A DNA stretch of 64,000 nucleotides from Thauera butanivorans NBRC 103042 (GTDB lineage Bacteria; Pseudomonadota; Gammaproteobacteria; Burkholderiales; Rhodocyclaceae). The stretch's first letter is position 1. Every line of letters starts with the position of its first letter. Below, piece after piece: positions 25,707 to 37,388 of the stretch. Location: contig NZ_BCUG01000007.1 in NCBI RefSeq assembly GCF_001591165.1, positions 1-64,000 of the forward strand. The letters run 5' to 3'. Below the pieces are notes generated by a model. The model was not told the origin of the DNA. It ran no database searches and was given only the letters and a program-made list of their open reading frames with translations. The position numbers were made by a program, and so were the translations under genes.

Positions 25707-26824
25707 GGCTTTTTTGCATGCAGCGGCCTCACGTTCTTGACCGTGTGGATCGGCACCGGCTGCGGCGGCAGCGCGCCCCAGTCGTCCGGCTGATCGCTTG
25801 GGTCCGGCTGGCCTGAGTCGTCGGACGTGCTGGTGCTTGCTTGTCCGTTCGTGGATCGGCTGCCGTCGCCTTGGGCCGGAGCCGTGTCGTCGCGGTGTTG
25901 CGGCGTTTGCGGCGGAACGTCGTCGGCCGCCTTGCGGCGATGGGCGAGTACCAGTTCGGCCACGGCGTCGATGTCGGCATCGGCGATTTCGCCGCGGCCG
26001 TCGAGCGCGGCGTGGGCGCGCGCGGCGCGCAGCATGACGAGGTCGGCGCGCACGCCTTCGACCTGGGCGGCGTGGCACAGCGCGGCAACGCGCTCGTGGG
26101 CGGCGTCGCCGAAGCCGATGCCGGCCAGCGCGCTGCGGGCACGGGCGATGCGCCGGGCGAGGTCGCGCTGTTCGGCGTCGAAGCGGCGGGCGAAGGCGGC
26201 CGGGTCGGTGTCGAAGGCCAGCCGGGCGCGCACGATGGCCTGGCGTTCGGCGGTGGCGAGGGTGTCGCCCAGGCGCACGAACAGGCCGAAGCGGTCCAGC
26301 AGTTGCGGGCGCAGTTCGCCTTCCTCGGGGTTCATGGTGCCGACCAGGGTCAGCCGCGCCGGGTGCTGGTGCGAGACGCCGTCGCGTTCGACGCGGTTGA
26401 TGCCGCTGGCGCAGACGTCGAGCAGCAGGTCGACCAGGCCGTCGGCGAGCAGGTTGACTTCGTCGATGTACAGCACGCCGTCGTGCGCCCGGGCCAGCAG
26501 GCCGGGGCGGAAGGCGACGCGGCCGTGCTGCAGCGCGGCTTCGAGGTCGAGCGAGCCGACGAGTTGTTCCTCGCTGCTGCCCAGCGGCAGGTCGACGAAG
26601 CGTCCACCGCCGTGCTCGCGCGGCAGCAGCTCGGCGAGCGCACGCGCGCTGGTGGATTTGGCGGTGCCGCGCGGCCCTTCGATCAGCACGCCGCCGATCA
26701 GCGGATCGACGGCGGCGAGCAGCAGCGCGGTGCGCAGCTGCGGCTGGCCGTGCAGCGCGGCGAAGGGGTAGCTGGGCGCGGCGGAAGCCGGGGCGAAGAG
26801 GGCGTCAATGGAAGAAGGGTTCAT
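25703..26824 (-). CDS. AAA+ chelatase ATPase subunit (ChlI/BchI/CobS-like)
   Basis: A 373-residue AAA+ ATPase. Walker A is [10 protein letters not shown] (about residue 48-57), Walker [11 protein letters not shown], followed by [23 protein letters not shown] (sensor and arginine-finger region) as in BchI/ChlI. The C-terminal about 90 residues are a polar Asp/Pro/Ser/Gln-rich extension, possibly the link to the D subunit. Start 26824 overlaps the cobN stop by 4 bases. With CobN and the VWA protein it makes a complete three-subunit cobaltochelatase of the CobN-ChlI-ChlD type. It replaces the CobS/CobT pair of Pseudomonas denitrificans. Confidence 0.88.
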   Translation of the reverse strand: MNPSSIDALFAPASAAPSYPFAALHGQPQLRTALLLAAVDPLIGGVLIEGPRGTAKSTSARALAELLPREHGGGRFVDLPLGSSEEQLVGSLDLEAALQHGRVAFRPGLLARAHDGVLYIDEVNLLADGLVDLLLDVCASGINRVERDGVSHQHPARLTLVGTMNPEEGELRPQLLDRFGLFVRLGDTLATAERQAIVRARLAFDTDPAAFARRFDAEQRDLARRIARARSALAGIGFGDAAHERVAALCHAAQVEGVRADLVMLRAARAHAALDGRGEIADADIDAVAELVLAHRRKAADDVPPQTPQHRDDTAPAQGDGSRSTNGQASTSTSDDSGQPDPSDQPDDWGALPPQPVPIHTVKNVRPLHAKKP

Positions 26825-29800
26825 CGGTTTTCCAGATGCTGTTCGGCGGCGAGCAGGTGCTGTTCGATGCGTTCGCGCCAGTCGCCGGGCGATTGCCACA
26901 GGCCGCGCTGCATGGCTTCGAGCAGGCGTTCGCACATTTCGCGCAGCGCGTCGGGGTTGTGGCGCTGCAGGAAGTCGCGGGTGTGGGCGTCTTCGATGTA
27001 GGCGTCGGCGACGCGGGCGTACTGGTCGTCGCGGACGACGCGGGCGGTGGCGTCGAAGGCGAACAGGTAATCGACCGTGGCCGCCATCTCGAACGCGCCC
27101 TTGTAGCCGTGGCGCTTGATGCCGGCGATCCATTTGGGGTTGGTCACGCGCGAGCGCACGACGCGGCTGATTTCCTCTTCCAGCGAGCGCACCACCGGTG
27201 CCTGCGGGTTGGCGTGGTCGCCGAAATAGACTGCCGGCTGGCTGCCGGAGAGGTGGCGTACCGCGGTGGTCATGCCGCCCTGGAACTGGTAGTAGTCGTC
27301 GGAGTCGAGCAGGTCGTGCTCGCGATTGTCCTGGTTCTGCATCACCAGATCGATGCCTGACAGGCGGCGGGCGAAGGTGCCGCGGGCCTCGCTGCCGTAG
27401 TCGTGCTGGCCGTAGGCGTGGCCGCCCCATTCGAGCCAGGCGGTCGCGAGGTCGGCGTCGTCGTCCCAGTTGCGGCCGTCGATCAGGCCTTGCAGGCCGG
27501 CGCCGTAAGCACCGGGCTTGGCGCCGAAGATGCGGTGACCGGCGTGGCGGCGGGCCTCGGCCGCGTCCATGCCTTCGGCCGCGAGCATGGCGGCTTCGCG
27601 CAGGATGCGGGCGCGGATCGGGTTGATGTCCTCGGCCTCGTCGAGTTCGGCGATGGCCTGCACCGCGGCGTCGAACAGGCGGATGACGTTGGCGAAGGCG
27701 TCGCGGAAGAAGCCGGACACGCGCAGTGTGACGTCGATGCGCGGGCGGTCGAACAGCGACATCGGCAGGATCTCGAAGTCGGCCACGCGGTGGCTGCCGT
27801 CGGCCCACTTGGGCCGCACGCCGATCAGCGCGAAGGCCTGGGCGATGTCGTCGCCGCCGGTGCGCATCGTCGCCGTGCCCCATACCGACAGGCCGATCGC
27901 GCGCGGGTAGTCGCCGTGCTCCTGCACGTAGCGTTCGACCAGCAGCGCGGCGGATTTCAGGCCGAGCGCCCAGCTCGTCTGCGTGGGCACGGCGCGGGTG
28001 TCGACCGAATAGAAGTTGCGCCCGGTCGGCAGCACGTCGGGGCGGCCGCGGGTGGGCGCGCCGCTCGGCCCCGGTGGCACGAAGCGGCCGGCGAGACCGC
28101 GCATCAGCTGCAGCAGTTCCTGTTGACCGCAGGCGTCGAGGCGCGGGCGCAGTTCGTGGTCGATGCGCTCGAGCACGGCAGCAGTACGGGGCCAACGGGG
28201 TGCTTCCTCGACTGCTTCCCTTTTTTCCTGGTTCTCCTCCGTAGGGAAGGAAGGGGAAAACCGTGTGGATGTCTGTTCACCAGAGCCTTCCGGCAGGCCC
28301 TGTTCCAGCACCTGCAGCGCCAACAGCTCCAGCCGTTCGCGCGTGTGGCCGGCGTTGCGCCACAGGCCGTCGCCGAGCGTGGCGAGCACGGCCGGACGCG
28401 GGCCTTGCCAGGGCTGGCCCCAGTCGGAATCGAGCGGGTCGAAGCGGTTGCCATCCTCGCCGCACAGGCCGAGATCGGCGGCCAGCGCGCGGGTCAGGCC
28501 TTCCTTGCCGCCGCGGCCGTCGCCGACCGGATGGCGTGCCAGCGCGAGCAGGGTGTCGCGCCGCAGCCGCGCGGTGGGCGAGCGGCCGAAGATGTGCAGG
28601 CCGTCGCGGATCTGGGCTTCCTTCAGGTCGCACAGGTAGGCGTCGGTGCGGTTGAGCAGGCGCTGTTCTTCTTCGGCCGTCTGCGGCTCGTCGAAGCCGA
28701 GGTCGCGATGCAGGTCGTGGCGCAGGATGTGGTCGAGGATCTGGCGACGCAGCAGCTCGGCACGGCGCGGATCGAGCATCAGCGCTTCGTAGTATTCATC
28801 GACCTGGCGCTCGAGGTCGCGCGTCGGGCCGTAGCTTTCGGCGCGGGTCAGCGGCGGCATCAGGTGGTCGATGATCACCGCCTGGGCGCGGCGCTTGGCC
28901 TGGGTGCCTTCGCCGGGGTCGTTGACGATGAAGGGGTAGAGGTGGGGCAGCGGGCCGAAGGCGAGGTCGGGCCAGCATTCGTCCGACAGCGCCACGCTCT
29001 TGCCCGGCAGCCATTCGAGGTTGCCGTGCTTGCCGACGTGCACGATGGCGTCGCTGCGCCAGACTTCGCGCAGCCAGCAGTAGAAGGCGAGATAGTGGTG
29101 CGGCGGCACCAGGTCGGGGTCGTGGTAGCTGGCCTGGGCGTCGAGCTCGTAGCCGCGCGCGGGCTGGATGCCGACGAAGACCTGGCCGCAGCGCAGCCCG
29201 GCGATCATGAAGCGGCCCTGGCGCGTCATCGGATCGTCGGTCGGCTGGCCCCAGCGTTCGTTCACCGCGTTGCGCACGGCCTGCGGCAGGCGCTCGAAGA
29301 AGGCGAGGTAGGCTTCCATCGCCAGGCTCTGCCGCGCCGGGCGCAGCGCCCACTGCTCGGGGTCGTTGGTGATGCCCTCCTTCAACTGCACCATCAGCGC
29401 GTCGCCGTCGGCCGGGATGGCCTCGGTGGCGTAGCCCTCGTCGCGCAGGCGTTCGAGGATGGCGATCACCGAGGCCGGGGTGTCGAGGCCGACGCCGTTG
29501 CCCAGCCGGCCTTCGCGGCTGGGGTAGTTGGCCAGCACCAGCGCCAGCCGCTTGCCGGCGTTCGGCTGTGCCCGCAGCCGGCACCAGCGCCGCGCCAGTT
29601 CGGCGACGAAAGCCATGCGCTCGGGCTGCGGGCGGTATTGCACGACGTCGCACTGGGTCTGTTCGCAGCGGTGCGACAGGCCCTTGAAGCTGACCGCGCG
29701 GCTGATGATGCGGCCGTCCACTTCGGGCAGGGCGATGTGCATGGCGATGTCGCGCGGCGCCAGGCCGTGCGGATCTGCCCGCCAGCCTTCCTCGTTGCCG

Positions 29801-30695
29801 CCGGACAGAATGACCTGCAGCACCGGGATGTCGTCGACCAGCGCATGGTCGCCGGGATCGTCGAGTGCGGACTGCGAGAACGCGGTGGTGTTGAGGATCA
29901 GTGCTACTTCGTGCTCGCGGCACAGCCGGCGCAGGGTGTCGGCGCACAGCGCGTCCTTCAGCGACAGCAGCGCGATCGGCAGCGGGTTCATGCCGCGCGC
30001 GGCCAGCGTGTCGCACAGGTGGGCGAACACCGCGGTGTTGCCGGCCTGCAGGTGGGCGCGGTAGAACAGCACGGCGACGCAGGGCGCGCCGGGCTGCCAG
30101 TCGCCGCGCCAGCTCTCCACCGAGCCGAGTTCCTGGCGCGGGTGGAACACCGCCACCGCGGGCAGCGGCCGCGGCGGCGGCACCTGCAGCGGGAGGTCGA
30201 AGAACTGAGCGGCGAGGAACTGGTGGAAGGCGCGCGCGTTGGCCGGCCCGCCTTCGCGCAGGTAGCGCCACAGCGTGCGGCAGGTCTCGGCATCGACCGT
30301 GCTCTTCTGCAGCAGGTTGCTGTCTTCGGTGGTGTCGCCGGAGAACATCACCAGCGCGATGCCGCGTGCGCGGCACAACTCGCCGATGCGTTCGGTGCCG
30401 TAGGGCCAGTAGCTTTCGCCGCCGAGGTGGTCGATGACGATGACGCGGGCGTGCTGCAGCACGTCGTCGAGGTAGAGGTCGACCGACGCCGGCTGGCGCA
30501 GGTGCAGCAGGTTGGCCAGCCGCAGGGTCGGGAAAGCTTCGATGCCGTCGCTCGCGGCCGGCCAGGCGGCGGCGAGCAGCGCCAGCGTGGTGTCGGCGGC
30601 GCTGAGGATGGCGATGTCGGCCGGATCCTGCGCGATGCGCGTGATGATCGAGGCGTCGTCGACGAAGCCGCCGGGCTGGGCCGCGAGCAGGTGCA

Positions 30696-30696
<1 letters not shown>
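26821..30696 (-). CDS. cobN: Cobaltochelatase large subunit CobN
   Basis: A 1291-residue CobN, the porphyrinoid-binding subunit that inserts Co2+ into hydrogenobyrinate a,c-diamide in the late-insertion route. Conserved-looking segments include [82 protein letters not shown], and [18 protein letters not shown]. Length is normal for the family. Residues about 808-848 hold a polar stretch ([20 protein letters not shown] and following) with lower GC that looks like an insertion or variable loop. Start overlaps the cobW stop by one base (TGATG), and its stop overlaps chlI. Confidence 0.95.
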
Positions 30697-31787
<1,091 letters not shown>

Positions 31788-31813
31788 GGAGCTTCTCCTG
31801 GAGGTTCGGGAAT

Positions 31814-32704
31814 TCAGCGGCTAGGGGATGCGAATGCACTTGCGGGCGGAACAGCCGTTCCGGCATGCGAATCTTTGCTGGAGGGTGCAGACGCCGATGC
31901 GTCCGCATCGTTTTCAGGTGCCTGCGCCGCGCCTTCGGGCCGGCAGCGCCAGGGCACGACGTAGGGCTGGCGCTCGTGTTCGCCCAGCATCGCCTGCACC
32001 TGGTAGACGCGCTGCAGGTTGGCGGCGGTGAGCACGCTGCGCGGTGCGCCGCAGGCCACGGCGCGGCCGTGGTCCATCAGCAGCACGCGGTGGCAGAAGC
32101 GGCTGGCCAGCGTCAGGTCGTGCAGCACCACCATCACGGTGCGGCCGAGCGCGCACTGCTCGCGCAGCAGTTCCATCACGCTCAACTGGTGGAAGGGGTC
32201 GAGCGCCGCGACTGGCTCGTCGGCCAGCAGCAGGGGGGCATCGACGGCCAGCGCGCGGGCCAGCCGGGCGCGGGCGCGTTCGCCGCCGGACAACTGGTCG
32301 AGCCGGCGGTCGGCCAGCGCTTCCAGCCGCATCCGGGCGATCGCCTGGGCGACGACCTCGTCGCCGTCCGGCGCCGCGCGCCAGCGCGGGCGGTGCGGCA
32401 GGCGGCCGAGGGCGACGAAGTCGCGCACCGTCAGCGGCCAGGCGGCATGGTCGCCCTGGGCGAGATAGGCCAGCCGGGTGGCGCGCTGGCGCGGCGGCAG
32501 CGTGGCGAGCGGTGTGCCGTCGAGCCGGATCGTGCCCTGGTGCGGCAGCAACTGTGCCACCGCCCGCAGCAGGCTGCTCTTGCCGGCGCCGTTGGGGCCG
32601 ATCAGGCCGAACAGCTCGCCCTGGCCGATTTCGGCGGAGACGCCATCGACCAGGGTCGCGCTGCCCTGGCGCACGAAGAGGGATTCGATGAGCAGCCGCG
32701 TCAT
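31814..32704 (-). CDS. btuD: Vitamin B12 ABC transporter ATP-binding protein (RS4 operon)
   Basis: A 296-residue BtuD-type ATPase with Walker A GPNGAGKSS, YLAQGDHAAWPLTVRDFVALGRLPHRP in the Q-loop area, signature LSGGERARARLARAL, Walker B LLLADEPVAALDP and switch His in VVLHDLTLASRFCH. Sequence and layout parallel the RS1 BtuD closely. The last about 45 residues (from GAAQAPENDADASASAPSS) are a low-complexity Ala/Ser/Pro tail not needed for function. Start overlaps the permease stop by 4 bases; cobW follows after 26 bases. Confidence 0.9.
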   Translation of the reverse strand: MTRLLIESLFVRQGSATLVDGVSAEIGQGELFGLIGPNGAGKSSLLRAVAQLLPHQGTIRLDGTPLATLPPRQRATRLAYLAQGDHAAWPLTVRDFVALGRLPHRPRWRAAPDGDEVVAQAIARMRLEALADRRLDQLSGGERARARLARALAVDAPLLLADEPVAALDPFHQLSVMELLREQCALGRTVMVVLHDLTLASRFCHRVLLMDHGRAVACGAPRSVLTAANLQRVYQVQAMLGEHERQPYVVPWRCRPEGAAQAPENDADASASAPSSKDSHAGTAVPPASAFASPSR

Positions 32705-33756
32705 GCCCGCCCCAGCCGTTCGCGCAGCACCAGCACGAAGAAGAAGGGTGCGCCGATCAGTGCCGTGACCACGCCCAGCATCAGTTCGAAGCCGCCGCTG
32801 ACCAGCCGCAGCACCACGTCGGCGGCCAGCAGCAGCACCGCGCCGCCGAGTGCGCTCGACACCAGCAGGCGCGCCGGGTGGTAGCCCACCGCGCGGCGCA
32901 GCATGTGCGGCACGACCAGGCCGACGAAGCCGATCGCGCCGGTCACGGCAACGCTGGCGCCGACGCACAGCGCGGTGCCGACGACGACCTGCGCGCGCAG
33001 GCGGGCGAGATTGACGCCCATGCTGGCGGCCTCGTCCTCGCCCACCGACAGCGCGTCGAGGTCGCGTCCGCAGGTGGCCAGCAGCGCCAGGCCGGCGAGC
33101 ACGAAAGGCAGGCACAGGCGGATGTCGTCGAAGCTGCGGTCGGCCAGCGAGCCGAGCAGCCACAGCACGATGTCCTGGACGTCGGTCGGGTTGGGGGCGA
33201 GGTTGATGGCCAGCGAAGTCAAGGCGCCGGCCAGCGAGGACAGCGCCACACCGGCCAGGATCAGGGTCAGGTTGCCGGTGCCGCGGCGGGCGATGCGGTA
33301 CAGTACCAGCGTCGCCAGCGCGGCGCAGCCCATCGCCGCCGCCGGCAGCAGCCAGGGCGTCAGCTGGGCGAGGCCGAAGTACAGGCACAGCACCGCGCCC
33401 AGACTGGCGCTGGAGCTGATGCCGAGCAGACCCGGCTCGGCGAGCGGATTGCGCAGCAGGCCCTGCAGCGCCGCGCCCGACATGCCGAGCGAAGCGCCGA
33501 CCAGGATCGCCAGCAGCACGCGCGGCAGGCGGATCTCGGCGACGATGGCATGCTGGCGGGCCAGCGCTTCGGATGCGCCATCGCCGACCGGCAGCAGTGC
33601 GGCGGCGACGTCGGCGAGCGCCAGCTGCACCGGGCCGATGCCGAGCGAGACCAGCGCGAGCATGAGCAGGGCCAGCGCGAGCAGGCCATTGAGCGGCAGC
33701 GCGACTTGGCTGGTGCGTGGCAGCGGGGGCCGGGATGTGGCTTGGCCGGCCGTCAT
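32701..33756 (-). CDS. btuC: Vitamin B12 ABC transporter permease (RS4 operon)
   Basis: A 351-residue FecCD/BtuC permease with about ten helices. Motifs are RLPRVLLAILVGASLGMSGAALQGLLRNPLAEPGLLGISSSA, VGEDEAASMGVNLARLR and GAIGFVGLVVPHMLRRAVG. It is a close paralogue of the RS1 BtuC (both RNPLAEPGLLG). Start 33756 overlaps the btuF stop by 4 bases; the open frame that continues to 34617 is a shadow of btuF. Confidence 0.9.
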   Translation of the reverse strand: MTAGQATSRPPLPRTSQVALPLNGLLALALLMLALVSLGIGPVQLALADVAAALLPVGDGASEALARQHAIVAEIRLPRVLLAILVGASLGMSGAALQGLLRNPLAEPGLLGISSSASLGAVLCLYFGLAQLTPWLLPAAAMGCAALATLVLYRIARRGTGNLTLILAGVALSSLAGALTSLAINLAPNPTDVQDIVLWLLGSLADRSFDDIRLCLPFVLAGLALLATCGRDLDALSVGEDEAASMGVNLARLRAQVVVGTALCVGASVAVTGAIGFVGLVVPHMLRRAVGYHPARLLVSSALGGAVLLLAADVVLRLVSGGFELMLGVVTALIGAPFFFVLVLRERLGRA

Positions 33757-34718
33757 TGCGGCACCCGTGCCGGTGAGGCGGTGATTTGCTGCCTGGCGCT
33801 TGCCGCTTCTTCTGCACCCCCGGCTCCGACAGGGGAGAGGGGCGCCCGGCTTAGAGATGCCCGGCTGCGGGACATCGGGACCGGCGGACTTAGGCGGGCC
33901 AATTGTGCGGCGATGTCTTCGGCGGCCTCGATCAACTGCCAGTTGCTGCAGCCCCAGTCGTTGCCGTCCATGCGCACCACCGGCCGTTCGGCGAGCAGCG
34001 TCCGCATCTGCGGATGGCGGGCGAAGCCGGAGCGGGCATAGGTGGTGTCGTTGAGCATGCTGCTGACGACGAAGACGTCGGGCGGGTCGGCGACCACGTC
34101 CTCCAGCGCGACCCGGCCCCAGCCGCGGCGGCCGGACTCGGTGGCGTGATTGCGCACGCCGGCGGCCTGGAACACCGCGTCGACATAGGTGCCGGCGCCG
34201 GCGCTGCCGCCGTTGGGGCGCAGGTAGAGCGCGCGGGCCGGATGCGTGCTTGCCTGCAGGTGGGCGATGCGGGCCTGCACGTCGGCCACCAGCGCCTCGC
34301 CGGCGGCGGCGCGGCCGAGCCGGCCGGCGATGTGCCGGGTGCTGGCGAAGATGCCGTTCCAGTCGGTCGGGTAGGGCACGGTGACGATCCCGATGCCGTG
34401 GCGTTCGAACAGCGCGGCCTGGTGGCGCGCCTGCCAGCGCCGCGACGCGAGCACGAGGTCGGGGCGCAGGGCCAGCACTTCCTCGGCGCTGCCGTCGTTG
34501 GCGGGATGGCGGCGGGCCTGTTCGTACATCGCGGTGCGGCGCGGGTCCTGGCTCTTGCGCGACACCGAGACGATCTGCGCCGGTTCGGCCAGGCCGAGCA
34601 CCAGCATGTCGGCGCACAGGTTGGTCGACATCACGCGCGGCAGCGCCGCGCCGGCTGCAGCGAAGGCGACGGAGCCGGACAGCAGGGCCAGCAGCGCAGC
34701 GAGCAGGCGCACGGCCAT
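33753..34718 (-). CDS. btuF: Periplasmic corrinoid-binding protein (RS4 operon)
   Basis: A 321-residue class III binding protein. Start 34718 gives a clean signal peptide (MAVRLLAALLALLSGSVAFA); an ATG 64 codons earlier would add a long non-signal leader and is rejected. Mature features are LPRVMSTNLCADMLVLGLAEPAQIVSVS, GSAEEVLALRPDLVLAS, and DDVF-like VALEDVVADPPDVFVVS. The final about 45 residues (PPVPMSRSRASLSRAPLSPVG onward) are a low-complexity extension beyond the domain. It is the first long gene of the RS4 operon and is preceded, after one base, by the stop of a 41-codon open frame. Confidence 0.87.
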   Translation of the reverse strand: MAVRLLAALLALLSGSVAFAAAGAALPRVMSTNLCADMLVLGLAEPAQIVSVSRKSQDPRRTAMYEQARRHPANDGSAEEVLALRPDLVLASRRWQARHQAALFERHGIGIVTVPYPTDWNGIFASTRHIAGRLGRAAAGEALVADVQARIAHLQASTHPARALYLRPNGGSAGAGTYVDAVFQAAGVRNHATESGRRGWGRVALEDVVADPPDVFVVSSMLNDTTYARSGFARHPQMRTLLAERPVVRMDGNDWGCSNWQLIEAAEDIAAQLARLSPPVPMSRSRASLSRAPLSPVGAGGAEEAASARQQITASPARVPQ

Positions 34719-34719
34719 C

Positions 34720-34845
34720 TCAGGCGCCAATGCCGGGCGCTTGCACCGTGCCGGCCCTGGAGGCGTGGGAAGAAGGGATGTGGTGGTGCTGGGTGTCCTG
34801 GTCCATGGCTGCGGCTGCGCGGGTGCGGCGACGATCGGCCTGCAT
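34720..34845 (-). CDS. Possible 41-residue leader ORF before btuF
   Basis: An ATG frame of 41 codons between riboswitch RS4 and btuF. Its stop and the btuF start are separated by one base (TGAGATG), which would allow translational coupling; btuF itself lacks a strong Shine-Dalgarno. The peptide is polar and His-containing (MDQDTQHHHIPSSHAS) with no membrane helix, so it is not CbtB. It has no clear ribosome-binding site of its own. It could be a chance frame. Confidence 0.25.
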   Translation of the reverse strand: MQADRRRTRAAAAMDQDTQHHHIPSSHASRAGTVQAPGIGA

Positions 34846-34933
34846 GGGGTAGGGACGGACAGCGGAAGGCTGGGGCCGGGACGGCCAGGCCAGACGGTGA
34901 TCGCCCGCACCCCGGGGCAGTGACCTTCAATCG

Positions 34934-35125
34934 ACCAGGCCGGTCTTCTGGCTCTCCTTCGTCCGGATGTCCGCGGCCTTCCCGGGCGAAGCCCAGTGGC
35001 AGGGGGGCGGAATCCGTCAGGACTACAGCAGCGGGGGCTGCGCCGGAATGGCCGCTGGAGGCGGCGTCACCGGACTTCCCGTTTCACCCTGGGCGCACGG
35101 CGGCGGCACAGGGCACCTGGATCGA
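34934..35125 (-). promoter_or_regulatory. Cobalamin riboswitch RS4 (controls btuFCD-cobW-cobN-chlID-cbiM)
   Basis: Minus-strand landmarks are GGGTGAAACGGGAAGTCCGGTG, GCGCAGCCCCCGCTGCTGTAGTCC, GCCACTGGGC, GGGAAGGCCGCGG and the B12 box GAGCCAGAAGACCGGCCT (ending 34937). The core closely repeats RS2. It is about 215 bases upstream of btuF. All eight genes after it are on the same strand with short gaps or overlaps, giving a putative 10.7-kb B12-repressed transcript. Confidence 0.93.
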
Positions 35126-35226
35126 ATGCGCGCGAAGCTTAAGTGAGGGGACAGGGTTTGGCAAGCCGGCGCCCGCCGCGCGCGGGCCGGGGGCGCGATC
35201 GAGCGCGCAGCCCCGGTGGCTCGTGC

Positions 35227-36816
35227 TCAGCGGTTGCCGCTGCCCGGCTTGGCGGAGAACAGCGCGGCACGCGGCGCGGCGGGGCGATTGCGGCCGGGGC
35301 GGGCGCGATTGCCATCGACGTCCGCGCGGCGGTTGTCGACAGCGCGGTTGCCATCGACGTCGCCACGGCGGGATGCGTGGGAAATGCGGTTGCCGTCCAC
35401 TTCGGGGCGCGACGGCTGCATGCGGTTGCCGTTGATTTCGCGTGGCTCGGCGCTGCGCGGTGCGCGGTTGCCGTCCGCCTCGCCGCGGCGCGGCTGCGGG
35501 CGGGCACCCGGCTTGCCCTGGCCGGCGCCACGGTTGCCGGGGGTGGCACGATCGCCTCGTGGCGCACCGGACGGGGTGCCGTTGCGGGCCTGGCCCGAGC
35601 GGCCGCCGCGGCGCTGCAGCGGTTCGCGCTGGTGGTCGGCGTCGTGCGCGGCCTCGGCGCCGGCGCTGGGCACGAAGTCCTCGGCCACGGCACGGTCGAT
35701 GCGACGCTTGATCAGGCGCTCGATCGCGCTTAGCAGCTTGATCTCTTCATCGTCGACCAGCGAGATGGCATTGCCGGCGGCGCCGGCGCGGCCGGTGCGG
35801 CCGATGCGGTGCACATAGTCTTCCGGCACGTTGGGCAGTTCGAAGTTGACCACCTGCGGCAACTGGTCGATGTCGAGGCCGCGCGCGGCGATGTCGGTTG
35901 CCACCAGCACCGGCAGCGAGCCGTCCTTGAACTGCGCCAGCGCCCGCGTGCGCGCCGCCTGGCTCTTGTTGCCGTGGATCGCGGCGGCGGCGATGCCGTG
36001 CTTGCTGAGGTATTCGGCGAGCTTGTTGGCGCCGTGCTTGGTGCGGGTGAACACCAGCGCCTGGAACCACTGCTTTTCCTTGATCAGGTGGGCGAGCAGT
36101 TCGCGCTTCTGCTTCTGGCCGATCATGTAGACCGCCTGGTCGACGCGTTCGGCGGTGGTGTTGCGCGGCGCGACTTCGACCGTGGCCGGATCGTGCAGCA
36201 GGCCGTGGGCCAACTGGCGGATCTCGTCCGAGAAGGTGGCCGAGAACAGCAGGTTCTGGCGCTTCTTCGGCAGCAGCGCAAGCACCTTGCGGATGTCGCG
36301 GATGAAGCCCATGTCGAGCATGCGGTCGGCTTCGTCCAGCACCAGGATCTCGACGCCGGACAGGTCCACGGTTTTCTGCCCGACGTGGTCGAGCAGGCGG
36401 CCGGGCGTGGCGACCAGGATGTCCACGCGCTTTTTGAGCGCGCCGATCTGCGGGTTGATGTTGACGCCGCCGAACATCACCAGCGAAGCCAGTGGCAGGT
36501 GCTTGCCGTAGGTCTTGACCGATTCCTCGACCTGCGCGGCGAGTTCGCGCGTCGGCGTCAGGATCAGGCAGCGTGGGCGGCCGGGCGGATGCGGGTGGGC
36601 GTGGGTCTGCGACAGGATGTGCAACAGCGGCAGCGTGAAGCCGGCGGTCTTGCCGGTGCCGGTCTGGGCGGCGGCGAGCAGGTCGCCGCCGGCGAGCACT
36701 TGCGGAATGGCCTGGGCCTGGATCGGCGTCGGCGAGGTATAGCCGGCTTCGCCGATGGCGCGCAGGATGGGTTCGGCCAGCCCGAGGCTGGCGAAAGTGA
36801 CGACTTCGGAATTCAT
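35227..36816 (-). CDS. rhlE: DEAD-box ATP-dependent RNA helicase RhlE
   Basis: A 529-residue helicase. Motifs in order: Q-motif (TFASLGL...[10 protein letters not shown]), [43 protein letters not shown], then in the second RecA domain [27 protein letters not shown] and [10 protein letters not shown]. About residues 400-529 are a basic, Gly/Arg/Pro/Asn-rich tail holding five spaced copies of a (D/N)GNR motif. It unwinds structured RNA, typically in ribosome assembly or cold adaptation. A possible -10 element (TATAGT, minus strand, 36956-36961) would leave a 140-base leader, common for such genes. Confidence 0.94.
   Translation of the reverse strand: MNSEVVTFASLGLAEPILRAIGEAGYTSPTPIQAQAIPQVLAGGDLLAAAQTGTGKTAGFTLPLLHILSQTHAHPHPPGRPRCLILTPTRELAAQVEESVKTYGKHLPLASLVMFGGVNINPQIGALKKRVDILVATPGRLLDHVGQKTVDLSGVEILVLDEADRMLDMGFIRDIRKVLALLPKKRQNLLFSATFSDEIRQLAHGLLHDPATVEVAPRNTTAERVDQAVYMIGQKQKRELLAHLIKEKQWFQALVFTRTKHGANKLAEYLSKHGIAAAAIHGNKSQAARTRALAQFKDGSLPVLVATDIAARGLDIDQLPQVVNFELPNVPEDYVHRIGRTGRAGAAGNAISLVDDEEIKLLSAIERLIKRRIDRAVAEDFVPSAGAEAAHDADHQREPLQRRGGRSGQARNGTPSGAPRGDRATPGNRGAGQGKPGARPQPRRGEADGNRAPRSAEPREINGNRMQPSRPEVDGNRISHASRRGDVDGNRAVDNRRADVDGNRARPGRNRPAAPRAALFSAKPGSGNR
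35300..35485 (-). repeat. Tandem-spaced DGNR-coding repeat in the RhlE tail
   Basis: Five copies of a 12-18 base unit encoding E/D-V/I/A-D/N-G-N-R (GEADGNR, EINGNR, EVDGNR, DVDGNR, DVDGNR) are separated by 8-15 codons. The DNA unit reads about GTTGCCATCGACGTC on the plus strand. It is a protein-level repeat, probably RNA-contacting, and prone to copy-number change. Confidence 0.75.
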
Positions 36817-37388
36817 TCGATGGTTTCCGGCGCCAGTCCGTCGCGCATGCGTGGCGACACCAATCCGGGCTGGCGGGAGAGAGATCCGGGGCGGGCGCCG
36901 GCCGGATCGTTGCAGGAGCCGCCGCGGTCGATCGGTCAAGCCGCGGCGAGCCGGCACTATAGAGACTATGCGGGCTTGATGCGAGCTTTTTGTGCACAGC
37001 AGCGTGAAGGCGTATCCCGGAAGGCATTGCCGCCTGTGCCAGGATCGACGCCCAGGCTGCCAGGGCTCCAGCCGGCAGCAGTCGTGGCCTGGCTCGTACC
37101 GTATCGCCCAAAAGCCCTTGTTGCAGAGCAAAAATAAATTATGCAGGAAAAATGTGTTGCAAAATGAAAATACATGTCGAATAATTTCCAGGGCATATTC
37201 AAAAAGAATACATGGGCGCCGCTGCTCGTGTGTGGAAGAAGCACGGAGGGAGTGCCGCGTCTGCCCGGATGGCGGAAGCTGTTGAACGGTGCCGGAAGCC
37301 CGGCTGCGCCAGGCGAGAACCTTGTGTGGAATGCGTTAAAGTCCCCTGTCCAGAATGGTGCTCTATGTTCTCAGGTACTCCATTTCCC
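36817..37388. other. Intergenic region with AT-rich island between rhlE and M48 protease
   Basis: About 570 bases without a convincing gene. The left part is the rhlE leader. Around 37110-37210 GC drops sharply (runs such as AAAAATAAATTATG and GAAAAATGTGTTGCAAAATG), unlike the surroundings. Open frames here look like shadows. The AT-rich patch may hold the promoters for the divergent rhlE and protease genes. Confidence 0.5.

Noticed and set aside
24931-25719. ATG-started minus-strand frame beginning [10 protein letters not shown], overlapping the VWA gene
   Set aside because: Arg/Pro-rich nonsense in another frame; the VWA metal site is only in the frame starting with CTG.
34720-34845. CbtB identity for the small ORF downstream of RS4
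   Set aside because: CbtB has a membrane helix; this peptide is wholly polar.
34719-34910. N-terminal extension of the RS4 BtuF to 34910
   Set aside because: The extra 64 residues are Pro/Thr-rich with no signal peptide, whereas ATG 34718 gives a clean one.
37110-37210. AT-rich patch as an insertion-sequence remnant
   Set aside because: No terminal inverted repeats, no target duplication and no transposase fragment visible.
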